Source: CAZNRY01 sp964575675
GTDB taxonomy: Bacteria; Eisenbacteria; RBG-16-71-46; CAIMUX01; VGJL01
Direction of reading: 5' to 3'
Length of the DNA: 18,196 bases
NCBI GenBank assembly: GCA_964575675.1
Contig: CAZNRY010000081.1
Location: forward strand, 1 to 18,196
The position numbers and the translations under genes are program-made. The notes beneath the pieces were generated by a model that had not been told where the DNA came from, did no database searches, and saw nothing but the letters and a program-made list of their open reading frames with translations. Position 1 is the first letter of the stretch. Every line of letters starts with the position of its first letter. This document shows, one piece after another, positions 1-6,903 of this stretch.

Positions 1-128
1 CCTGCGTGGCCTTGATCACGGCGCACCGAGGAATCGACTATCCGCGGATTCTCGACAAAAGCAGGCTCGTCGTGGACACCCGCAACGGCTGGAAAGGGGC
101 TGTAAGCCCCAAGCTCTACCGGTTGTGA
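1..128 (+). CDS. UDP-sugar 6-dehydrogenase, C-terminal end (partial)
   Basis: Only the last 41 codons are in the window (frame starting at base 3, stop TGA 126-128). The tail contains an ITAHRGIDY stretch and then LVVDTRN. This matches the end of the UDP-binding C-terminal domain of the UDP-glucose/GDP-mannose dehydrogenase family, especially the UDP-N-acetylhexosamine dehydrogenases (WbpO, WbpA, TviB type), which end in a similar DH.xxDY...VDTRN block. Such enzymes oxidise C6 of a UDP-sugar to a uronic acid using NAD. The stop lies 14 nt before the preferred start of the next gene, a 4-epimerase, so the two are probably co-transcribed and act on the same sugar nucleotide. The exact substrate cannot be read from this fragment. 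Confidence 0.8.
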   Translation, partial: CVALITAHRGIDYPRILDKSRLVVDTRNGWKGAVSPKLYRL

Positions 129-131
129 AGC

Positions 132-137
132 AGGAGG
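132..137 (+). promoter_or_regulatory. Ribosome binding site that sets the epimerase start
   Basis: A perfect AGGAGG lies 5 nt before TTG at 143. It lies downstream of the only other candidate, a GTG at 125 that overlaps the upstream stop and has no Shine-Dalgarno sequence. The TTG is therefore preferred. Confidence 0.75.
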
Positions 138-142
138 CTACA

Positions 143-1090
143 TTGGGCGACATCGTTCTGGTGACGGGTGGAGCGGGGTTCATCGGATCCCACCTTGCCG
201 AGCGGCTCCTCCGGGACGGCCGCAAGGTTCGGGTGCTTGACAATCTCTCTACGGGACATCGGGAGAACGTCGCCCGGCTGCTGAGGGAATTTCCGGGACG
301 GCTCGAGTTCCTCGAAGGAGACCTGCGCGACCGGGATGCGCTGACCGCGGCGATGGAAGATGTGGGCGAGGTCCTGCACGAGGCGGCGCTGCCGTCCGTA
401 GAGCGATCGGTTCGCGACCCTTGGACGAGTCATGAGGTCAACGTGAATGGCACCCTCGGTCTGCTCGAGGCGGCTCGGGAGGCCAAGATCCGCCGCTTCG
501 TCCTGGCCGGCTCATCCTCGGTCTACGGCGACCAGCCAGACCTGCCGAAGCGGGAGACGATGGCGCCCTCCCCTCGGTCCCCGTATGCCCTCTCGAAGCT
601 GATCGCAGAGCAGTACACGCGCCTCTATGCCGAGCTTTACGGGGTGCCGACGATGACGCTGCGCTACTTCAACGTGTTCGGCCCCAGGCAGGACCCGGAT
701 TCGCCCTATGCAGCCGTCATCCCCCTCTTCCTGACCGCGATCGACCGAGGGGAGTCGCCGACGATCTTCGGCGATGGGCAGCAAACGCGCGACTTCACCT
801 ACATCGACAATGTCGTGGAGGCGAATCTGGCTGCGCTTGCCTGCCCCGCCCCAAATGGGGAGGCGGTCAACATCGCCTGCGGAGACCGGATCTCCCTCCT
901 GCGGCTTCTGGACCTTCTCGGCGAGGCGGCAGGGAGGCGGGTCTCGGCCAAACATGCTCCTCCGAGAGCTGGGGACGTCCGTGATTCGCAGGCCGACATC
1001 TCCCTTGCATCGCGCCTCATCGGCTACACGCCGCGCGTGTCGCTCGAAGAGGGAATCGGCCGCACCGTCGCCGCCTACCTACGAAGCTGA
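143..1090 (+). CDS. UDP-sugar 4-epimerase, WbpP/Gne-like extended SDR
   Basis: This 315-residue protein is an NAD-dependent epimerase/dehydratase of the extended SDR family. The Rossmann motif GGAGFIGSH is at residues 9-17, the catalytic Ser is in SSVYG around 124-129, and the catalytic pair is Y148/K152 (YALSK). RYFNVFGPRQDP at 174-185 and GDVRDSQADIS near 277-287 closely resemble the UDP-GlcNAc 4-epimerase WbpP. In the second block a small Ser (S282) occupies what I take to be the gatekeeper position that lets WbpP accept N-acetylated sugars. With the dehydrogenase just upstream, the pair could make UDP-N-acetylgalactosaminuronic acid, as WbpO/WbpP or TviB/TviC do. That is inferred from family and order. 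Plain UDP-glucose or UDP-glucuronate 4-epimerase activity remains possible. The start is TTG behind AGGAGG; a GTG at 125 would add six residues. Confidence 0.88.
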   Translation: MGDIVLVTGGAGFIGSHLAERLLRDGRKVRVLDNLSTGHRENVARLLREFPGRLEFLEGDLRDRDALTAAMEDVGEVLHEAALPSVERSVRDPWTSHEVNVNGTLGLLEAAREAKIRRFVLAGSSSVYGDQPDLPKRETMAPSPRSPYALSKLIAEQYTRLYAELYGVPTMTLRYFNVFGPRQDPDSPYAAVIPLFLTAIDRGESPTIFGDGQQTRDFTYIDNVVEANLAALACPAPNGEAVNIACGDRISLLRLLDLLGEAAGRRVSAKHAPPRAGDVRDSQADISLASRLIGYTPRVSLEEGIGRTVAAYLRS

Positions 1091-1116
1091 CGTAGCCGAG
1101 CCTGCCGGGGAAGATG

Positions 1117-1136
1117 GAGTCGGGACCGACCGACTC
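1117..1136 (+). terminator. GC-rich hairpin after the epimerase gene
   Basis: GAGTCGG (1117-1123), a 6-nt loop and CCGACTC (1130-1136) form a perfect 7-bp stem starting 27 nt after the epimerase stop. No T-run follows, so it is at best a weak intrinsic terminator. It could instead be an RNA 3'-end structure or a protein site. Confidence 0.35.
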
Positions 1137-1159
1137 ACACGTTGCGAGCTCGATTGGCC

Positions 1160-1321
1160 GGACCAACGGTCCACCCCACCCGATTCGGGTTCCGTGCGTT
1201 TCGCACGACGTCCCGGCCTGTGCAGGGCGAGCGGCAAGGGCCATGCGATTTCCTTCGACGCCCAATCCATTTTGCGGGAGCGCAACACGCATGTTAACTG
1301 TAAGTTACGCCTGATTTCAGG
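1160..1321. repeat. Cluster of short inverted repeats upstream of the sigma-54 promoter
   Basis: Five further small palindromes lie here: GGACC-aac-GGTCC (1160-1172), CCCGA-t-TCGGG (1179-1189), CGTGCG-ttt-CGCACG (1193-1207), TTGCG-ggag-CGCAA (1272-1285) and CCTGA-tt-TCAGG (1310-1321). With the hairpin at 1117-1136 they occupy much of the 285-nt gap. Their sequences differ from one another, so they are not copies of a single operator. Some are expected by chance in GC-rich DNA. The position, roughly 50 to 250 nt before the predicted transcription start, is where enhancer-binding proteins and repressors normally bind. Confidence 0.4.
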
Positions 1322-1343
1322 GGAGGTGAAGGCATCATCCCTT

Positions 1344-1358
1344 AGGCACGATTATAGC
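1344..1358 (+). promoter_or_regulatory. Sigma-54 (-24/-12) promoter
   Basis: The sequence AGGCACG-ATTA-TAGC fits the sigma-54 consensus TGGCACG-N4-TTGC. The -24 GG (1345-1346) and the -12 GC (1357-1358) are separated by exactly 10 nt, and GGCACG is perfect. The mismatches are T to A at the first position and T to A in the -12 element. The predicted transcription start is near 1370, only about 6 nt before the ATG at 1376. An NtrC-type activator is encoded at 5414-6841, and the gap upstream is rich in inverted repeats. Confidence 0.7.
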
Positions 1359-1375
1359 GGTTTCAGCGAAATACT

Positions 1376-2299
1376 ATGTCACGGCCATTCCAACCGGGTC
1401 GGAGTCTCCTCGCTGCGCTTCCGTTGCTCCTCTCCGGTCTCTGCCTCCCCTCAGAGGCTGCTGCAGGGCCTGCTGGAACATTCGCGTTCGAGTCGCTGCT
1501 GCGACCCCTCACCGCGCCTCAAACTGCCTTGGGGGGGCTCCAGGCATGCAGTGACGCGGGCCCCGAGGCGATCCGGTGCAACCCGGCCGCTCTTGCCGCC
1601 GCCGGCGGTTTCATGGTTTCGGCGAGCCATCAGGGCTGGCAAAGCGGCTTGAGCCAGGAATGGGTCGGGGGGGTGATCCCGCTCGCGGGCGGGGGCCTCG
1701 GTGTCGAGGCCTCCGCCGTCCACGTGGGACAGCTCTCGTCCTATGCCGAGGACGGATCTTCATTGGGCTCCTTCGCCCCCGTCGAGCTCGTCGTCGGCGT
1801 GGGCTTCGCTCATAAACTCCTCCCGGGCTTACGCGGCGGCGCGGCCGTGCATGCGCTCTCTCTTGGAGGAGGAGGGGGAGACCTGCGAGGGGTTGCGTTC
1901 AGCCTCGGCCTGGAGTTCTCTGCTGTCGCTTCCCGGCTTGCCGTAGCGCTTCGAAACGTCGGCCCCGACCTGAGAGGCGATCGGGGAACCTATCGCCTAC
2001 CGGGCCAGGCCGCCGCGGGAATCGAGCAGGAGATCGGCCCAGGGGCGCGCCTGAGTCTTACGGGGACCGTCGACCGCTATCGGCAGTGGTCAGCCTCGGG
2101 CGGCCTCCGCGTGAGCGGGCCCGCGAGCGTTTCCCTTCTCTGCGGCGCCGCCTACGCGCCGGGAACCGCTGCCTCCCCTCTCACCCCCCGCGCCGGGATC
2201 TCCGTTCCCCTGAGGTCTATGCTCTTTTCCTACAGCTACGCTCCCGCCGATGCGATCGGCTCAACGCATCATCTTTCCATACAGATTCCGCCCGGCTAA
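1376..2299 (+). CDS. PorV/UPF0164-like outer-membrane beta-barrel protein
   Basis: This 307-residue protein has a classical signal peptide: basic residues to R9, hydrophobic 11-24, and probable cleavage after the AAA at 28-30. The mature part starts with a GPEAIRCNPAAL segment (62-73), the conserved 'A..NPA.L' signature of the PorV/UPF0164 family. It continues with alternating Gly-rich amphipathic stretches and ALRNVGP (191-197), another family-type motif, and it ends in a probable beta-signal. PorV-type proteins sit in the outer membrane and in some phyla act as shuttle or anchor factors for secreted or glycan-linked proteins. That role is not demonstrated here. There is no close Shine-Dalgarno site before the ATG. 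A sigma-54 promoter ends 17 nt upstream, so the mRNA would be almost leaderless. Nucleotide-sugar genes flank it on both sides. Confidence 0.75.
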   Translation: MSRPFQPGRSLLAALPLLLSGLCLPSEAAAGPAGTFAFESLLRPLTAPQTALGGLQACSDAGPEAIRCNPAALAAAGGFMVSASHQGWQSGLSQEWVGGVIPLAGGGLGVEASAVHVGQLSSYAEDGSSLGSFAPVELVVGVGFAHKLLPGLRGGAAVHALSLGGGGGDLRGVAFSLGLEFSAVASRLAVALRNVGPDLRGDRGTYRLPGQAAAGIEQEIGPGARLSLTGTVDRYRQWSASGGLRVSGPASVSLLCGAAYAPGTAASPLTPRAGISVPLRSMLFSYSYAPADAIGSTHHLSIQIPPG

Positions 2300-2315
2300 A
2301 CCAGTTTGAGTAGAT

Positions 2316-2400
2316 CTGAGAAGCTCGCCTCGCGCATCCGCTCGGCTTGGGCTTTGTTCCGGGGGCGCCGGACCTCGCGGCGCGCGGGCTCGCTTCTCAG
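2316..2400. repeat. 9-bp inverted repeat between the porin-like gene and the second epimerase
   Basis: CTGAGAAGC (2316-2324) and GCTTCTCAG (2392-2400) are perfect inverted copies 67 nt apart. They lie in the 209-nt gap (2300-2508). The spacing is too large for a simple terminator. It could be a looped operator or chance. The rest of the gap shows no convincing promoter. Confidence 0.3.
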
Positions 2401-2496
2401 CCGAAGTCAAACCGGCTTAGACACGCGGTCGTCGCCTCCCGCGCTTGCCTCGGGGGACAAGGGTCGATAACCTTGCCCTGGGTCGCTTCCAAGGCG

Positions 2497-2501
2497 AGGA
2501 G
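2497..2501 (+). promoter_or_regulatory. Ribosome binding site that sets the start of the CDP-sugar epimerase
   Basis: AGGAG lies 7 nt before ATG 2509. The open frame extends upstream to a TTG at 2347, but those 54 codons look non-coding and precede the Rossmann strand, which should begin at the N-terminus. Confidence 0.75.
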
Positions 2502-2508
2502 TTGCAGC

Positions 2509-3561
2509 ATGGCGCGGATCGTCATCACTGGTGGGGCCGGATTCATCGGATCGCACGCCGCCGAGCATTTCGCGGCGCGCGGGCACAAGATCGTCGTCGT
2601 AGACAATCTCTCTCGAGGGAAACTGCTGGGCCGCCCCGACCCGAACGCCTCGTTCAACTGGGACTACTTGGGATCCATTCCGGGGATCGAGAGAATCCTC
2701 GGGGACGTGCGGGAAGCGGGTTTGATGGACCGGCTGCTGCGCGACGCGGACGCCGTAGTGCACGCCGCGGCCCAGACGGCCGTGACGACCTCGACGATCG
2801 ATCCCGAGACCGACTTCACCTCCAACGCGTTGGGCACCTTCCGGGTGCTCGAGGGGGCGCGGCGGTCCCCGAACCACCCGGCGATCCTCTACTGCTCAAC
2901 GAACAAGGTCTACGGCGCAAACGTGAACCGCGTGCCCCTGATCGAGGAACCAATGCGGTATCGTTTCGCCGATTCTTTCTCGGCAGGCATTCCCGAGGAG
3001 TTCGGAGTCGACCTCTGCGAGCACACGCCCTACGGCTGCTCGAAGCTTGCCGGCGATCTCTACGTTCAGGACTACGGACATCTCTACGGCATGCGAGCCG
3101 GGGTCTTCCGGATGTCGTGCATTTACGGGACGCGCCAGTTCGGCCTGGAAGACCAGGGATGGGTCGCCTGGTTCGTCCTGGCGGCTCTCACCGGCTCCCG
3201 CCTCACCGTTTTCGGGGACGGGCGGCAGGTTCGCGACGTCCTCTGGGTTGAGGACCTCGTCAGGGCCTATGAGGCATTCCTCGACAGGGGTCCGCAGATC
3301 GGCGTCTACAACATGGGCGGGGGCCCCCGCATGACGCTTTCCCTCATCGAGCTGATCCGCTTGCTCGAAGAGCGACTCGGTCGATCGATTCCCTACGATG
3401 TGGCCCCCTGGCGGCCCAGCGATCAGAAGGTCTACGTCTCCCGCATCGAGAAGGCGCAGGCCGATCTTGGATGGGCGCCGCACACGAGCCCGAAGGAGGG
3501 GGTCCACAAGCTCCTTGCCTGGGCTCAAGAGAATCTGAGCCTGTTCGGCCATCTGCGCTGA
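2509..3561 (+). CDS. CDP-tyvelose (CDP-paratose 2-) epimerase-like SDR protein
   Basis: This 350-residue extended SDR enzyme has an NAD-binding GGAGFIGSH motif at residues 8-16, CSTNKVYG at 129-136 and the catalytic Y175/K179 in YGCSK. Two blocks point specifically to the RfbE family: STNKVYGANVNR, and RMSCIYGTRQFGLEDQGWVAWF (201-222), where the RQF...DQGWV signature is typical. RfbE inverts C2 of CDP-paratose to make CDP-tyvelose for O-antigen. No CDP-sugar synthesis genes are in the window, and related enzymes in many bacteria act on other NDP-sugars, so the substrate is uncertain. The length is close to the usual size of about 340 residues. A strong AGGAG supports this start. It probably belongs to the same glycan locus as the genes to its left. 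Confidence 0.82.
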   Translation: MARIVITGGAGFIGSHAAEHFAARGHKIVVVDNLSRGKLLGRPDPNASFNWDYLGSIPGIERILGDVREAGLMDRLLRDADAVVHAAAQTAVTTSTIDPETDFTSNALGTFRVLEGARRSPNHPAILYCSTNKVYGANVNRVPLIEEPMRYRFADSFSAGIPEEFGVDLCEHTPYGCSKLAGDLYVQDYGHLYGMRAGVFRMSCIYGTRQFGLEDQGWVAWFVLAALTGSRLTVFGDGRQVRDVLWVEDLVRAYEAFLDRGPQIGVYNMGGGPRMTLSLIELIRLLEERLGRSIPYDVAPWRPSDQKVYVSRIEKAQADLGWAPHTSPKEGVHKLLAWAQENLSLFGHLR

Positions 3562-3600
3562 TAGGGCAAAAGTCCTCATCCCTTCCATCCCTCCTTCCGA

Positions 3601-3613
3601 TACCCAGAGGGTA
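3601..3613. repeat. Small inverted repeat before the histidine kinase gene
   Basis: TACCC-aga-GGGTA is a perfect 5-bp palindrome just upstream of the GGGAGG ribosome binding site (3622-3627) in the 74-nt leader. It could be an operator or a leader hairpin for the two-component operon. It is short enough to be chance. Confidence 0.25.
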
Positions 3614-3635
3614 AACCCCATGGGAGGGAACGTCC

Positions 3636-5402
3636 TTGCCTCAACCGAAGCGCCTGGCGTCGACTACCCCGGCAGCTGAGCCCAGCACGTTGGCGGATCG
3701 CCTGGATGAGCTCCGGGCGCTGATTCCGGAGATCCCGGTCTGGCACCCTTCGGGTGAGGGCATCGAGGCGACGGTTCTCGCCTTGACCGACATCCTCGAA
3801 CGCAAGCAACGCAACTTGATCGAGGACAACGTGCGCCTGGCCGCGCTCCGGGAGATGACCGAGACGCTGCTGCGCGACCCGGAGGAAGAGCGCGTTCTCC
3901 GCACGATCAGCCTCTACCTGTGTCACGCCTACGGACTCGGGGAGGTCCTCGTTGTCTCGGCGGACGAAACGGGGGGACTGCGCGGCTATCGGGCGCGCAC
4001 GGGAGGAGGATCTCTTTGCGAGGCGGTCCGCTGGTCCGCCGAGACCCTACGGGGAAGCGTGTGGGAGAAGGCCCTGGCCGGGGGAACCGTGTGCATCGAT
4101 GAGACGGCGCCCGCACCGCCGGGAACGCCCGCCCCTTTGCCTGTGATCCTCCCCCTCCAGGTCGGGCCGGAAGGGGTGGCGGGACGGGCAGAGATGGCCG
4201 AGACCGGCAGCTGCGTGATGGGGCTGCTCGCACTCCGCCCCAATCCCGAGACGGGGGCGGGAAGCGACCCGCTGCAGGTTGAGCAGCTCGCGTTTCAGGC
4301 GGCCACGCTCCTGGAGAGGGTCCGCCAACATCGCCGCACCGCACGCGAGAGGCGCTTCCGCGAGTGTCTCCTCGAAGCGATGGAGGACGGTCTCATCGCG
4401 ACCGACGGCGCCGGAACCCTGACCGCGGCAAACAGGGCCGCCCTCATGCTCCTCGGGCTCGATCGGGAGAAGGTGCTCGGCCGCCCGATCGAAAGCCTAC
4501 GAGCGCGGTCGCCCCAGCTTGTCGCCCATTGCCGTGCAGCCATTGAACGGCAGGCCCGCATATCGCAGCAGGAAGTGACGGTCCACGGGAAGAAAGAGAC
4601 GTTTCCGATCCGCGTAAGCGTGGTGCCGCTCGGAGACGGAGGAGAGGAGATTGGCGGAATCGTGGCCACCTTCTCCGACCTGAGGCCATTGAGGTCGATG
4701 GAGCAAGAGCTGCGCCGGCTCGACCGGCTTGCCGCGCTGGGACGATTCGCCAGCGCCGTTGCGCATGAGATCCGAAATCCTCTGGCGGCCATCGGGGCGG
4801 GCGTCGAGTTCCTCTCCAGCTCAATCCCGGCCGAGAAGCACGGTGATCTGGGCTTCGTCCGAGCGGAGATCGGGAGGTTGGACCGTATCGTGTGCGACCT
4901 CCTCGAGCCTGCCCGCACGCAACCTCTGACACGCGAGCGGATCGCGGTGGCGAAGCTGATTCAGCGGGCGTGCCAGACAGCCGAGCCGCAAGCGCGTGAG
5001 AATGGGGTGCAGTTCGCCCTCCACCCGCCCGCTGCGGAGTCCTTCCACGCCGCCGGGGTCGAGGTGGACGTCGATCGGATCCTCCAGGTTCTGGTCAACG
5101 TGATTCGCAATGCAGTCGAGGCCTCCCCTCGGGGCGAGTCGGTAGAAATCGGCTGGCGGGACGACCGGCGCGAGAAGGAATCGATCGTGGGCATTTGGGT
5201 CGGAGATCGTGGGGCTGGCATCGCCCCCGAGCACCTTCCGCACATCTTCGAGCCTTTCTACTCGACGAAACCGACTGGAACAGGGCTGGGGCTCTACGTG
5301 AGCCGCGGCATCGTCGAGTTGCACGGAGGCGCCATGCAGGTCGATTCGCCCGCAACGGGGGGAACGAGGGTCCTGATCTCTCTTCCGACCCCGAGCCAAT
5401 AG
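3636..5402 (+). CDS. Soluble NtrB-type sensor histidine kinase (GAF-PAS-HisKA-HATPase)
   Basis: This 588-residue protein has no signal peptide or membrane segment, so it should sense a cytoplasmic cue. Residues about 50-80 look like a helical linker. A GAF-like domain spans about 82-230 and a PAS domain about 240-350 (LLEAMEDGLIATDGAG...AANRAALMLLGL). The HisKA H-box is AVAHEIRNPLAAIGAG with the phosphorylated H377. The ATPase domain follows with an N-box around N488-N492, a G1 box DRGAGI (524-529), an F-box (FEPFYSTK) and a G2 box GTGLGL (548-553). This is the NtrB/ZraS style of kinase that partners a sigma-54 activator, and one is encoded 11 nt downstream. The start is TTG, 8 nt after GGGAGG. 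The signal bound by the GAF and PAS domains cannot be predicted. Confidence 0.9.
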   Translation: MPQPKRLASTTPAAEPSTLADRLDELRALIPEIPVWHPSGEGIEATVLALTDILERKQRNLIEDNVRLAALREMTETLLRDPEEERVLRTISLYLCHAYGLGEVLVVSADETGGLRGYRARTGGGSLCEAVRWSAETLRGSVWEKALAGGTVCIDETAPAPPGTPAPLPVILPLQVGPEGVAGRAEMAETGSCVMGLLALRPNPETGAGSDPLQVEQLAFQAATLLERVRQHRRTARERRFRECLLEAMEDGLIATDGAGTLTAANRAALMLLGLDREKVLGRPIESLRARSPQLVAHCRAAIERQARISQQEVTVHGKKETFPIRVSVVPLGDGGEEIGGIVATFSDLRPLRSMEQELRRLDRLAALGRFASAVAHEIRNPLAAIGAGVEFLSSSIPAEKHGDLGFVRAEIGRLDRIVCDLLEPARTQPLTRERIAVAKLIQRACQTAEPQARENGVQFALHPPAAESFHAAGVEVDVDRILQVLVNVIRNAVEASPRGESVEIGWRDDRREKESIVGIWVGDRGAGIAPEHLPHIFEPFYSTKPTGTGLGLYVSRGIVELHGGAMQVDSPATGGTRVLISLPTPSQ

Positions 5403-5413
5403 AGAGGAGCGCG

Positions 5414-6841
5414 ATGCCAGCTTCGATACTCATCATCGACGATCAAGAATCCTTGCGGCATTTTCTCGCCCGTTCTCTGGAAGAGAGCGGATACACGATT
5501 CGAACGGCGGGAACGCTTGCCGAGGGGTGGGAAATATCCATGAAGGAAGGGGCCGACCTCGTCCTGCTCGACCTGCGGCTTCCGGACGGGCTGGGACTCG
5601 AGCTCCTCGGGCGTTTACGCGAGCGGGATCCCGATCTCCCCGTAATTCTCATGACGGCCTACGGGGAGGTTCAGACGGCCGTCGCGGCGATGAAGGCCGG
5701 CGCCTACGATTTCCTCATCAAGCCGGTCAATCTCGATCAGGTGAAGATGCTCTGCCAGAAAGCCCTCGAATCGGCCCGCGCCTTCCGCGAGCTCTCGCAT
5801 CGCCGGCGCGACGAGCGCGAGCGCTACGAGCGTGATTTCGTTCGGGGGATCTCGCCCGCGATTCGGGCGGTCTATGACGTCGCGGAGAAGGTGGCCGCAT
5901 CCGACACAACCAGCGTTCTGATCACGGGGGAAAGCGGCACGGGCAAGCAGGTGATCGCCCGGTACATCCATGACACGGGCCCCTTGTCCGACGGCCCCTT
6001 CCTCGAGATCAACTGCGCAGCCATCCCGCGCGAGCTCCTCGAGAGCGAGCTCTTCGGGCACGAGAAGGGCGCGTTCACGGACGCCCGGGCCCGCAAGCAG
6101 GGGCTCCTCGAGCTGGCCGACGGGGGGAGCCTTTTCCTCGACGAGATCGGGGAGATGAGTCCGGGCCTGCAGGTCAAGATCCTGAAGGTCCTAGAAGATA
6201 TGTCGTTTCGGCGCGTCGGGGGAACGCGGGACATCCGCGTCACCGTCCGAATCATCTCCGCGACGAACCAGGACCTCAGCCGGATGGTCGCCGAGGGGAG
6301 GTTCCGGGAAGATCTCTACTACCGCCTCATGGTGGTGCCGATTCGCATGCCCGCGCTCCGGGAGCGCCGCGAGGACATCCCGCTTCTCGCGGAGCACTTC
6401 GTGGCGACCTTCAGCAAATCCTTCCGCAAGCGGTTCCGCGCGGTTCGGCCCCAGGCAATGGCGAAGCTCCTCGAGTACCCATGGCCCGGAAACATCCGCG
6501 AGCTACGGAACGTATTCGAGCGGACGATCCTCCTCGAGGATGCCGAGTACGTCGAGCCCAGCCATCTGAAGCTCGGCGTCGAGTCGGCCGGGAGGGGGAG
6601 GGGGACGGACCTCGTCGAGTCGCTTCGGTCCGCGCTCGTGGAGGGGCGGATCGACTCCGGGGGAGTCCCGCTCGAGGAATGGATCGAGGAAATCGAGCGC
6701 GGTCTGATCGCTCGGGCTTTCGAGGCGTCGAGCGGCAACCAGACCCGCGCGGCCGAGCTGCTTCAGACGACACGCGACAAGCTTCGTTACCGGATGAAGC
6801 AGTACGGGCTTCGGGAGATCGCCGAGGCGAGAGACCGCTAG
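5414..6841 (+). CDS. NtrC-family sigma-54-dependent response regulator
   Basis: This 475-residue protein has the full three-domain layout. The receiver domain (1-120) has acidic D9/D10, phospho-acceptor D53, T81 and K103. The AAA+ domain (about 145-380) has Walker A GESGTGKQ (172-179), Walker B FLDEIG (241-246) and the sigma-54-contacting loop. That loop reads GAFTDA (219-224) instead of GAFTGA. The C-terminal Fis-type helix-turn-helix lies at about 441-465. The frame stays open far upstream, but ATG 5414 is preceded by AGGAG and begins exactly at the receiver domain. It lies 11 nt after the kinase gene, so the two form an operon. The only convincing sigma-54 promoter in the window, at 1344-1358, is a likely target, which would link the pair to envelope or glycan functions. 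Confidence 0.93.
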   Translation: MPASILIIDDQESLRHFLARSLEESGYTIRTAGTLAEGWEISMKEGADLVLLDLRLPDGLGLELLGRLRERDPDLPVILMTAYGEVQTAVAAMKAGAYDFLIKPVNLDQVKMLCQKALESARAFRELSHRRRDERERYERDFVRGISPAIRAVYDVAEKVAASDTTSVLITGESGTGKQVIARYIHDTGPLSDGPFLEINCAAIPRELLESELFGHEKGAFTDARARKQGLLELADGGSLFLDEIGEMSPGLQVKILKVLEDMSFRRVGGTRDIRVTVRIISATNQDLSRMVAEGRFREDLYYRLMVVPIRMPALRERREDIPLLAEHFVATFSKSFRKRFRAVRPQAMAKLLEYPWPGNIRELRNVFERTILLEDAEYVEPSHLKLGVESAGRGRGTDLVESLRSALVEGRIDSGGVPLEEWIEEIERGLIARAFEASSGNQTRAAELLQTTRDKLRYRMKQYGLREIAEARDR

Positions 6842-6868
6842 CCCGCCCCCTGAACGCCTCCAAGACCG

Positions 6869-6897
6869 TTGTCGCCGGTCCGCAGGGTTTCTATACT
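6869..6897 (+). promoter_or_regulatory. Sigma-70-type promoter of the lptE operon
   Basis: TTGTCG (6869-6874), a 17-nt spacer and TATACT (6892-6897) give a 4/6 and 5/6 match to the -35 and -10 consensus at ideal spacing. The expected transcription start, 7 nt after the -10 element, is base 6904, the A of the lptE ATG. No Shine-Dalgarno site is close, which fits a leaderless mRNA. Confidence 0.55.
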
Positions 6898-6903
6898 GCC
6901 TGC

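Noticed and set aside
2347..2508. 54-residue extension of the second epimerase
   Set aside because: It would precede the Rossmann strand, looks non-coding, and a better ribosome binding site lies at 2497-2501.
5195..5413. N-terminal extension of the response regulator inside the kinase gene
   Set aside because: The receiver domain starts at ATG 5414 with its own AGGAG, and the extra residues are the kinase gene read in the wrong frame.
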